From Trileptium ribeirensis (Eukaryota > Nematoda > Enoplea > Enoplida > Thoracostomopsidae): a stretch of 64,000 nucleotides of DNA. The position numbers were made by a program, and so were the translations under genes. Position 1 is the first letter of the stretch, and each line of letters starts with the position of its first letter. The notes beneath the pieces are model-generated. The model ran no database searches. It saw only the letters and a list, made by a program, of their open reading frames with translations, and was not told the origin of the DNA. Of the stretch, positions 24,101 to 36,100 are shown piece after piece. The stretch is taken from contig JASANE010003316.1 of the NCBI GenBank assembly GCA_030248225.1, forward strand, positions 1-64,000. The letters run 5' to 3'.

Positions 24101-27100
24101 AAGTTTAACAGCAGATAGAGCTCTTTTAAGGAGCCGTTTTAAGTCGAAATAACCAAAGTTTACGTAGCTTCAGGGTAGTGCCGACGACCTGCAAGACATC
24201 GCCGCTTATAGTTTTAGTCTCAAGTAAATTTGTAGGTGGCTGAATATAGTCTTAACCCCTGCCCCCATGTCCCAAACTTGGCATGAAATTTGGAGAATTG
24301 TAACGTATAGACACACCATTTATATAGATCAAGCTGACGCACAGGATTTGTTTGCTGTGTAGTAAATTAGGGACCCGCATGAGCTCGTCCCTTGTCTTAT
24401 ACTAGTACTGTCGCGTCGTAGCGATGAAGAGCGATTTACCAAGATAGCATAAGGATTTCTCTTTTAAGATACCGAGTAAGACATACAAATAACTAAGAAA
24501 TCAGTTACCCGAACTATACATTTTAACCCTCTCGAGCTTTAGGAAATTGGGAATAGCCCCAGAGCGGTGCATTGCATCGGCAGTGGCCTAATCGCACGCT
24601 CAAGCGTAGCATTACTCGTGTGACTAGAGATCACGCAAGTATTTATTTCTCAAGATTAAGAAAGCTAACATAGGACGAATCAGAAAATTTACCAAGCTTT
24701 TGTCGACCCGTATATAGCCTTTCCGCACTGAGCGGGTAGTTATTACGATCCTTTTGTCAAAGTTCAATTACATAAAAGAAATGCTTGTGAACCCTTCGAC
24801 CCGCATCGAATCAATCAAATTACTTACAAACACCGAGTTATGTTTATGCGATCGCTTTAAGCAATGAAAATTGAAGGCTGAGGCAACGCTTTCAACCCTT
24901 CCGTAAGTGTAGGAAGAATCCGTTTGGAACCCTTTAATAGCCTAAATAAATATACGTCGTAAACGAATAGAATGCCACCCAACAAACTGAGATTATGACA
25001 TGGAATACCCGAATTAGTATTTCCAAGTGTCGTGTTTAGGATATCTTTTATTACTATATAATCGACGTGACGCTGCTGCATTACGCGCTTCCACAGAAAT
25101 AATGCCCATACGACCCCGGCTATCGTAACCTCAAGGGCGGACCTATTGGGTTCAAATTTTTGGGATTTGGGTCAGGCCCAGGAAATTACGAAGCTTAGCA
25201 AGCCGCAGGAGCTCTTCACAGGATGTGTTGTGATCCTGCCGGATAGGTTGTGCACGTAGCCTAGGAGGTACTACCATTGAGGTCCCCCGGGAGGTTGGCT
25301 CCGTCACCTGCTCTCGGGCCAAAGAGACTATACCACTATTCCCTATCCTCGTTCAACCAGGAAGTGTCTTCAAAAGGTATTCGGATTTGATCGATTTTCC
25401 TACTTTCCCGAACGGTTAATTTATTTAGCCAGCGGCCCCCACGAGGGTCCGACAAATCCCTAGACGTTTACCATCGGATTCGCATGTGATTTCCTATTCT
25501 GGGTATTCAGCGAAAGTTTTAATTCTGCGGTAACTTTTCCTTATTGGTCGCACGAGTCGTACTCACACAATAATACAATTGAAGTGAAATTGGCGAGTCA
25601 CGATAAGGTTTGCTTCTTCGATGCGTGTGTCAAACTTGGACGCGGGTCGTCGATAGGGGTAACGGACTTCAAGCCCCTTCTAATATCTATCGCTACTAGG
25701 GTCAGCAAAACACTTAGACACATTGGGTTTGATTGAGTATTTATTGATGAGTCAAAATCGTATATGGACAAGAACATACTGTATGGGCGAATACGATAGG
25801 TACAATGTCACTAGTATTGTACGCTATTAGGAGAAATAGCAGGGCGACAAACGGGGTAAATTGTGGAGTCATCGCTTTTCATGGAACTCTCATAGCTGAC
25901 TCGAACCATGGCGTAAACTACTGACTCTTTTCTAACGACAGCTGCGCTCACCTTACTGATTTAAAGCGGGTCAGGGTAAAAGCAAATACAGGCGAGTGAC
26001 ACGAAGCGTAAAACGGTTAGTTATCGTGAGAGGCGCCATTCAACTAACTACTCGCTCGGCACTACGACTGCTACTAGACGGTACTCCGACAAAACAATAG
26101 GTTCAGGTAAGCGAAGGGCGGTAATATAACGGAGACAAATGAGGTTTACGGGGCGAAGCGTGCAATGTGGGATTGCTGGTCTCGATCTTGCTCATTCTAA
26201 TCACCATCATCATATGTGGATACATTTGTAATTGAGGTAAAGTAGCGATTGTATTAACATATAGCAATGGTACATATCGATATAACGGTAAGTTTAGGAG
26301 GTGATCATCGGTACGACTTCTAATTTTCTCTAGTGTGACAATGCACTGATCTTTTCCTACTCGCGTACATTCATACGGGCGTGACCATGAGTATAGGATA
26401 AATTTTCCACCATATACAAAAATACGATTAGTTAGATTCGATTCCAAGTTTTCGTAAAATTATTGTTCGGATTTGGCCGAGATTTTTAGTCTAATCCATC
26501 CAAGGGATGGAGTAAACCCAATCTTGAAGTTCTCGATAATTTACCGGCCTTTCTCTGTGAAATTTTGGGCTGGGTTCGACCTTATTTATCGATTGATTAG
26601 GACCCGGTCAACGGTCCTCACAAAAATGGATCCGTCGGGCCGAGACCCGATAGACCCAATATCGCGTGTAGCGATATCGCTAAATTTTCGATAACGTCAG
26701 CTTTGATATACAAAAATGTTTGCCACTGCTACTAAATTTACCAACTCTGGTAAATTTAATATTTTCAGCGCAGCGGCCGTATATCGGAGATTCGAGTCTT
26801 CGACGGCTTTCGTGCTGCATTGATGACTGTACTCAGAGAAGGGAGAGAAATATAACTGAACTATAAAGCTGAAAGCTTGGAAAAATGTGTGTAAAAGCAA
26901 GACCAAGACATATCTATGAAACTATACATACTGCGAAGAAATCTATGAATGCTGTAGGAAATCTGAACGGTTTTTACGAAATTTTGAGCGGTTTATATTT
27001 ATTATAACTTTTGAACGGGCCATGGCCTTGCCGGGATCGATAGCTCAAATGGAAGGACCAACGGGCCTCTATTTGTACGATAAAAATCATAAAAATTCCT

Positions 27101-30100
27101 GGAAGGAATTTTGAGTTACTAGCAATTAACATTTTAGGTAATGGAGGACCCCTGTCGGGCCGTCGGGTTTATGATTCCGACGCGATATTGTTGAATTTTA
27201 GGATCGTGTCCTTTGACGCACATCTTTACGAAGAAACAGCGAAAGTTTCAACAAAATTCCTGGAAGGAATCGCGAAATATTCCAAATCGACGTATTCGGT
27301 AGGTGCAAGCCCCTTCAGGGTCGTCGGGTTTGTGATTCCGATGGGATATTTGGAAGTTTTATGACCTATGTCACTAGCTCGGATCCTTATCGGGATCCGG
27401 GTAAAATTTTAGCCAAATTCCTGGAGTAACTTTTGAGATATGCCAGAATTGCACTCAAAATGGGCAGTATCGCTGAGTTGGTACACCTAATTGCGGGTTG
27501 ATAAGATTCTCAGCTCAATTTAGATATCTAGAACCTTATTGGTATCCTAATAAAACATCGTTCCTGGAGTAAAAATTTTGTCCTATAACAAATAATTTGT
27601 CCTGGGTTTCCAATATTAAAGTACCAAAATATGCAGGCGAATTTGTGTTCAAATAAATCGCAACTTGAGCAAAATTGTGAGTAAAATCGCTTATTAAAAC
27701 TTGTAATGCGGATATCATGGCCAAAGACGATACGGAGTTGTATGGCAAAACCAAAACCAAATGTTCAACCAAAAAGTTCTCTTATTTAACCTCGGTCGGC
27801 TCAAAGACTACATTCTTAAATCCTAACTCGACTCAGGGAATCATGTAAAAACGTATGTATACGCGAGTGTCGCGTTTATTTGTACCTTAACTCATCGACC
27901 GAGGGAGGTTCAGCGTGACTTCGGCTATTGAACTAACTCGTATGAACGGCTATTCACGGCTGAGGGTCTGCGGGACAAGCTAGGACGGGTGATACTAACA
28001 TGTAGACGAAAGTATGGACAGGGAGGCCGTGGAGGCTTCATCTTAAGGCTAATCAGTGCAAAACTACTCGCTCATCTATCTCATCTATTCTCCGAGCTTG
28101 TCCTACCTAACGTAAATATTACTCTACAACTACAGTGTAAGTCTCCCTGTCCACACTTACAGATTCCAATCCGATCGGTCGACGTCCATCGCTCGTCCAT
28201 CCATTCGCAAATCCAGAGGTAAGAAAGCCAAAAGAAAATGCAAATCAGTTGAGTAAACTGTAACTAAAACTGAAAAGCTGCAGAGCTGGTCTTCAAACCG
28301 ACCGTACTCTGAGCTGCCGATGTCAGACTGAACACTGCAGAGCTCGTGGGGCTCTGATTAAATACTGCCATTTTCGAATTTTGATTTATGGGACCGTTAA
28401 AAGTGCTTGGCCTGCACTTTTAGGACGATTTGACCCCAAATTTAAAGCTGAAACGTAAATATTATTATCAGTCCGATTTTCTTTGAATTTCGGACCATTT
28501 TAATATGAAATTTTACATAATTTAGGTGATTTATTACATTTCCAAATAAAACACTCGTACATTCAATAATAAACTCTCCAGAAACTTCTAAGCGACTTGA
28601 TATAGAACGTCAATCTTTGAATTTAAACTGTATTAAATTACAAACTATAAACTTCACATTAAGCTGCCAGCTTCATGCTAACTTCAAGGGTCAAGTCTAT
28701 TTGCTGAAGGTATCAAAATTCTGTGGTTCAGCTACATCAAAGCTACCATTTTATATAAAACTTTAGCTTCTGTATAGAGCCCACAATTGCCGACTGCTGA
28801 TAAGAAGTTTCCAGAAACTTATGATATTAACTCCATATTAACATTATAGTAACTTCATCTAAACCAAGTATTAACTTTAGATTAAGCTAAAGCTTTAGGG
28901 GACAATAATATTTGTTCCAGAGCTTAAAACCTGGTGGTTCGATCGGCATTAAGTTACGTTCCACATCAAACTTTAAGCTTCATACAACATTGATATCGGA
29001 CAAGCACTGATAAGAACTTTTATACTAAATTCGTATACATGCATCAAGACAACGAGCTAAAGCTAATATAAACTTTATAAGCCTGAATGGTGTGTTACAT
29101 TTACGTCAGCCGAATGGTGTGTTTAAAGCCGCGTGTACTTGGTGCAATTAGAAATTCAATATCAACGTCGTATAAAGCCGATAAGAAGCTTCTCCAAAAT
29201 TGCAGCATAAGCTATAGAATTAATGTACTTATAAATGGGCTTCAAGAAAATGGGCACGGCTTGTGTAAACAAAGAAGGGGCAAATGGAGTAAAAAGAGGG
29301 GACTGTGCCCTCGGTAATGGCCAGAGTGCTAAACGGGTCTCGGATTCGGACTCAGTATATCCGTCCGATCATTCCGATATGTAACAGGTCCGTTTTCGGA
29401 CAACATGAGGGTAAGGTGGGCTCTCGGGCGAGCCCATCGATAATTTTGTGACAAGATTACAGTGTTTTAGATGGCTCCTCCAGGTTCGGGGTACAGTTTT
29501 GTGGGGTGTTTGTTATACATTTGTGTTAATTTTGAAACGGGGAGTCCAACGAGGGTTACACGATGGTCGGGGCCCAATTGCTGCGATCATCATGGGAAGG
29601 GGTAACTCAGAGTGGGCGCAACGGGACCAGTCCGAGCTCAAATAAAAGCCTGGGTTTCAAAGAATCTAACGATGCCCTATATATACTCTTTTGTCTATTA
29701 TTCGTTGAGTTATTTAATTAAATGTGTGTTATTGTTCTACATATATGCTTATTTACTAATTCTCTATAAGAAATGTTAAGTACCAAATTTACTATTTCTC
29801 GACGGTTCCGGAGTTACGGGCCGGACCGATATTTTTGAGTCCTAATTTTCATAAATTTTCTCTTAATTTTATCAGTTATCTTTGCCAGCGAAAATGAACG
29901 CTGGTAACTGATATTTCGTTTATCTTTGTAAATTACCAGTGTACTTTTCAACATTGAATACTGGTAAAGTGATATTTCACTTTTCCTATGAATATTCTCA
30001 GTAAATTTGCTCGTTTGCTGTTCGCTATAGGGCGAACAACCACACTTTTTGTAGTCCTCATTCGTGAGGACGGTCGTGACGGGTATCCGTCACGGGCACT

Positions 30101-33100
30101 CTTTCGTATGAAAATTCGCAATAGGTTTCGCAGTCCTACCATGCGGGGTAGGGCTATTCCTATACATATATATCGGGTTCGGCGGGGAGTCGTATAGTCT
30201 TACATATCTACAAGCCGGGTGTGGCAAGAGGTCGCCATACTCACGGTTTCTACCCGTTAATGTACTAATTTATATGCGTAAAGATCCCTAACTTTTCCCT
30301 AAAATCATCCTAAACGAAACAAATTATTCTCGACTATTTGTACCTCCAAACTTATGAACTACATGGGTACAATGAAATGTAACCATAATCCTGAAAACAT
30401 CAATGAAATACACAAGAAGATTACATAAAAATATAGACCTTTATGGCCATGATGAACACAATAGAACGACAATTATTGATAAATGGTTACAATTATACGT
30501 CCATAATCAAGGGTACAATACGAGTATGGTAATTATAAAACGGTATAGAATCGCAACAAAATATAGGCGCTTTTATGGCCTTAAACAACACGAAAGTACG
30601 GTATGAAAATGGTATAGCGGTTATACATAAACGGTTATAATCATATGCCCACAATCGCGGGTACAATTTGAATAATATACAACGGTATTCGGACGGTCAA
30701 ATTATATATATCCAACTGAAAACACATATGAATACCAACAACAATTCCAATGGTACACAGATACACTGTATGATCAGGATTACACGAATCAAATGCATAA
30801 TACGAGCCTTTATGGCAATCAAAATGATACAACAAAACAATGGTAATGTTAATATATATCCATAATTCAAGTGCTCCAATAAAGCCTTTATGGCCATCAA
30901 CAATATGGTGGTAAGAAGATGCAAGATATGTATACCAATATGTGCCTTGATGGCCCTACAGCCAACACATATATATGCGATACTTCGACGATTATCCATT
31001 CCTGAAATGCTAATAACGATACCCATTCTGATCAATAAACACTGTCGGCGATGCAGACCAAAAATTGACGAAAATCTTTATTTCTAGCGAGGTAAGGGAT
31101 CGTAACGACTCATGATTCGTGGCACGCATATATTGTCTATAAATAGGGTGACAACAGGGTCTTCGGTCAGTTCGTATTTACAGGGGAAATCGGCTTATGT
31201 ATTCGCTTGCGGTCATAAAGAGGTCATTAATTGGTTCTAATTCCATATACGTACGTATCTCGATGCAACGGTTGGTCTCGTACCCAGTATTGTCATCTCC
31301 GTTGGGTATCCTAAGTTGGGCGACATCCGTAACTACATTCAAATATGTTGACCATTACACTATGGACAGGATTATTGGGCGCTCTATTAAATGTTGGCCA
31401 TTGTGCTGTGACCGGGATTAATGGGGTATTTGTAAATTTTGGCCATTACACTGTGGCCAGGATTATTGGGGTATTCAACTAAATGTTGGTCACTGGACTG
31501 TGGCCAGGATTAATGGGGTATTTGTAAATGTTGGCCATTACAATGTGGCCAGGGCTATTGGGTATTCGACTAAATGTTGCCATTGGGCTATGGTCAGGAT
31601 TAATCTACCTCGTAATGATCCAGTATGGATCTGTTATAACTACTTATGTTTCGACCGTACTTTTTCGTAGGAAGTTACAGTATCGTTCCGCCGAGCTGAG
31701 CGCGAACGAACGATTCCAGGTGGAACGATGATAAGGAATTATGGTATGGTCTGTTTGGCCTGAGAGCAGGTGACGGAGCCAACCACCCTAGGGACCGCAA
31801 AGGTAGTACCGCTTAGGCTACGTGCGCAACCCGTCCGGCAGGATCAGAACACATCCTGTGAAGCGCTCCTGCGGCATACTAAACTCCGTAGTCTCATGGG
31901 ACCGACCTGAAAAGAAAAAGAAAAATTTTAAACCCCTTAGGTCCGCCCTCGAAGTTACGATAGCCGGGGTCGAATGGGCATTACGTTTGGAAGTGCGTAA
32001 TGCAGCAACGTCAGGTCTGTTACACTAGCAACGTGCGCGCGTCGTGCGCAGAGTGAAAACGACGGGAAAATGGAGAGTCAGCGCTCACTGGCTGTTCAAA
32101 GGCTCCTATATTCTTAAACTTACGCTCAAAAACAGAAACCCAACAATACCACAGGAATACGTTAACTGCAACGTCAGGACCATTTCCAGCATCTACCACT
32201 ATGTGGCTATTGACTGTAACCGTGTCTAAAATACTGAAACATAAAAACACCTTTCTTTACATAACACATTGCCACTATTTCATCGAGAAAGTAACGATAC
32301 TTGTAAAAGTCAGGACACCCACAACTTTGAGGCGCACCCCTTAACAAGTTTTGATACACTGAGGACGGGCCGGTTATGTAAGCAGATTTTATTATGGGAA
32401 TAAAAAATTTGAGAAAATGCATTACTTCCGCGCTGCTTTACGTGTGATGCGTAAAGATAAAAACAATTGCACAATGAATTACTATTTGCGAAAACTCGGC
32501 TAGCTATGCTAGCTCCGTTTCAGAAATGCTTGCTATACCCAAGTTAAAAAATTAAATTAGCTGAAAACATTGAACATAATAATTATTACCATGTAAGTTT
32601 TACACACCTGCGGTTGCAAGTTTAAACGGAATCCGAAACTATGCCAACTACTTTATTTTACTGTTTTCAAAATATTTCATTTAACAATATTGCTATTATA
32701 CAACAAATCGCCTCAGAACCAGGATACACAAAATTTTAATTGCTATATGAAAATCAATATAATCGAATATCTCTTGCTTTTAATAATAATTTTTGAAAAA
32801 TGGCTAGTACATCTAAATGTTATATTATGTCAAGTATACATACTGAAAACCTAAACAAAATTGTTACCAATGAAAATGTTCACATATCTATATACATTTC
32901 AGTGCACAGTCATAAGCCCATTCTTAGAGAAGCCTCCGAGAACACCATCACCACCATCTTATTAAAAAATTTAGAAACAGTTCCTGCATATGTTTGAAAA
33001 CAGAATTATGGCGTATAGATAATTGGGCTATGCTCACTTAAATGACAAAAATCACTGTGGGTTACGGTATTTGTGCATGCAGTACGGAAGCTATGTGCAA

Positions 33101-36100
33101 ATCTTTAAGCTAACCGATCAATATCTTCCTGTTCTAAAGGCCGTAGATCACTGTTAACTGGACGATCAACTGGCGCTTCAGATGTAGACGCTGTTGCATC
33201 TGCCACAATCATGTCGCTCATATACTGCTGCATTCGTTTAAAGAGAGAAACCAGCCGACTTTTACGCGATTTCAGTTCGCACCACTGAAATGTGTTGCAA
33301 ATATTGTCATTTTTGCATAAACTTGTCAAAACACGTTAAATTATGCAAATAGCAAAATGTGGAAGAGACAAAATAATAGTAAACATAATTAAATCAGAAA
33401 AAATATGACCAGACGTTCACTTGTCACATATGTGCACACGCACTAAGGTCGTTTAAAGTGTCCCCAATAAGGAACATGCCCCCACCATTTTTTCGGAAGC
33501 CAGGCAAGATAACGATTTTTTAATTTACCATTCGAATTTTTTCGCACACTAACTTGACAATAACCTTTTTATAGCTTAATATTCACCATGTCTGACTCCA
33601 AACGAGAAAGGTACCACTCATAATTCAAAGGACATTTTCAAATATTAATGAGGCATTAGGGTTATCTACAATATGTGGGTTGCACAAACATTTTAGCGCA
33701 TTATTGAATATAAAATAAACTCTGATTAGAATAAATTTCAATTGTAATCGATAAAATATTTAACATTGTTGGATAAATTGTAATCAATGCGCACTTCTCA
33801 AAACAAAAAATAGCAACCGTTACCTTAGCATCGTAGTGATAAATTTTCCACAGATCCGTAATAGATAGCTCTGGTTCCACATATTCCTTACGATAAAACG
33901 CCATAAACGGAACCTAAAACAAACGACTGGCTGCAAAATTATAGTTTCCTTTGATAGCGCGCACAACGATGTGCACCCTGGTACTTGACTAACAGACCAC
34001 CATTTGCAACAGCATCCTATATCTTGAAACAATTTTGAAATGCGCTATTAGAAGCTTTAGATTATGATAATATATATAGTATGTAGAAACCAAAACATGA
34101 ATCACAATATGAGCACACACGTAACATTTTAACATAAAACAGCGAATATGCAGTAAATTATAATAAGCTTAATGGTCAGTCTTAGCTATTTTGTTCGAAA
34201 TGCAGTAAATCTACCCATACAGCGGAACTGTGAATAAAATAAGCAATTAAAACATTTATAATGTCCGCAGCCCATAACTTAAGAATGGATAATTTATCTA
34301 ATAAAAAGGCTAATGTATAGTTTATTTTGCCTCAGCATTAACTTATGAAACAAAGACCCTATGTACAGTGTTAATGAGCAAAAATATAGTGTCTTAAACG
34401 TGTTCAACGCTGTAACGAAAAATATGTAATTTGTGGAGCTAAAATTTTTAGTGGCTAAAAATGAGGAATCAGCTACAAAAAAAGTTGTAGCTCCATCTGA
34501 TATTTATACGCAACTAAACTTAAAATAACCCCGCTGACCATATTTTGTTTTTTTGTAAAAATTTTATGACCGAATATTTTCTTGTCGGTCAGAAAATATT
34601 ACTTTTTGTTCGAGAATATAAAATATGTTCGCGAACAGAATTTGTCGGACTTGTAGAACAAAGGACTTGTTCAAGATCAGCAATTGACAAATAATATGAT
34701 CGTCCCGTTTATGACGTCACAGTTACATTAAATTTGTTCGCGAACAGATGCGAATCCTATTTCATCTGACATCCTATTAATCACCAGATTCGAATCCTAT
34801 TTACGGAATTGTCATAACCCGAATAAAAACCATTAGTGTGCGCTAGCAGTGAATCGTGTAGAAAATCCTATTTGTTCCGTAACATAGGATGGTTAGCGGG
34901 GTCAATTTTAGGTTTAGTCGCGCATCACGGGTTTTGGCCTGAAGGAAAGTGCGTCGATTATTACAGTGATATCGTGATGACACAGAGATCTACTACTGAT
35001 TCACACAGTTAGTAAACTTCAGTTAGTTGGACTAGATTTTAAGGCCCCGTATATTACCGGAACATTGATTTCCCATGCTGAAACTGATTTTAAAGTTCCA
35101 AACGGGATCTGAAATTTATTTCTGACACATCCAACATGTAATGATAAAAACGTTTTTTTTGATCATTCACACTATTTTTACGAAATGTTTCAAGCCACGT
35201 TCAAACAGTCCTGTCAGAAATAAAGCACTACAAATTGACAAAGCGAATTTTCTAATATTTCATTCTAAACTAAATCGTGGATCGAACCTAGATAAAAACT
35301 ATAGAGTTGGGCCAAAATGCTCTTGTACATCCCGCATTTAAAAATAATCCTAACCTAATTTCCAGAATAAGCACGATGAGACCGTGTACTATTATATTCT
35401 GGCTTCTCTAAACTACCAACATTACACTTGGAGCATGGCCTAGTGGGTGCTGCAGTTCGGAAATGCGGGAACGGAAAATACCTACGACCATACATCCAGT
35501 TCATCTGGTGCTTTCCCAACTGAATTATGAAAAGACTATGACTATATCAGTCATAAAACGTCAAAAATGTGTTATTTAAGAAGTAACTGCAATAATTGTG
35601 ATTGCATAGGTGCACATTTTACCGATCCTTGATCCCACGGGGAGAAATTTGGTGATTTTTAGCGAAGTCAGCGAAAATTCGCAAATTTTTAACCCATCAA
35701 ATAAATTTGGTAATTTATAATAGCACTGAAAAGTGCCTGGAAGGACCTGTGAGGATTGAACTGGCGAAGATTGAAGCAAAAATTTAACTGTGAGTAATGA
35801 ACTTTGGGAACCGGGAATAGGGTCGAAATAGTGGGGCTCCTTCCCCTAATTGGATAAGCCAGATATCGAGAACACGTCCCGAAATGAAATATTTATATAA
35901 TCGATCCCTAGAATAAATCGAGATATATCACGAAATGGGCAAAGAAATTGCAGCACATCAAAGGTGTGACATTGTAACGAACGTACTTTTAAAACAATGC
36001 AACCAACGTATTTAACCGGCTAAATAACACTATATGCTCATCGTTCACCCCAACGAACAAGAAGCTCTCGATACTTCCTTATACCCTTATTGATAAACCC

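Larger units (their letters stand above)
12270..24790. mobile_element. Giant foldback element A (long palindrome with BEL/Pao insertion)
   Basis: The left arm (about 13,620-17,655) recurs as reverse complement in the right arm (about 18,330-24,790), centred near 17,960. Landmarks pair across the centre: 'ttcagtgcggaaaggct' at 13,692 with its inverse near 24,720; 'cctgtaaaataacgg' at 19,640 with its inverse near 16,500; 'ggacagggag' at 15,908 with 'ctccctgtcc' at 20,282. The right arm is lengthened by a 2.2-kb insertion (21,001-23,276). The segment 12,270-13,620 has no visible partner in the right arm but is colinear with 25,720-26,440. No coding frame of the element itself is seen. Arms look roughly 70-80% alike by eye. 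Non-autonomous foldback DNA transposon is the best inference; the superfamily is unknown. Confidence 0.8.
18330..24790 (-). repeat. Right arm of foldback A
   Basis: Inverse of 13,620-17,655, interrupted at 21,001-23,276. Its outer end falls near 24,790, after which (to about 25,050) I see no clear pairing with the left side. Like the left arm it lacks coding motifs of its own. Confidence 0.78.
25050..32030. mobile_element. Foldback copy B, about 7 kb, with ~300-bp terminal inverted repeats
   Basis: Bounded by inverted repeats at about 25,064-25,375 and 31,705-32,018, which share long runs such as 'ccccggctatcgtaac', 'ttcacaggatgtgtt' and 'ggctccgtcacctgctctc'. The interior 25,720-30,160 is colinear with A's left arm (12,270-17,655), with a gap at about 26,440 where roughly 1 kb or more of A is absent. 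The interior ends in two minisatellites instead of a second long arm. No transposase is seen. Outer ends are uncertain by about 20 bp because the repeats fade; no target-site duplication was identified. Confidence 0.78.
11922..33114 (-). other. SPT6 intron 10, 21.2 kb
   Basis: Single intron between exons 10 and 11, unusually long beside the others (0.4-8.6 kb). Almost all of it is a large palindromic element (about 12,270-24,790) and a second, partial copy (about 25,050-32,030). The flanks 11,922-12,270 and 32,030-33,114 show nothing recognisable; a plus-strand open frame at 32,800-32,997 is probably chance. Confidence 0.85.

Noticed and set aside
35420..35475. tRNA-like 'gcatggcctagtgg'
   Set aside because: A-box resemblance only; no cloverleaf can be drawn.
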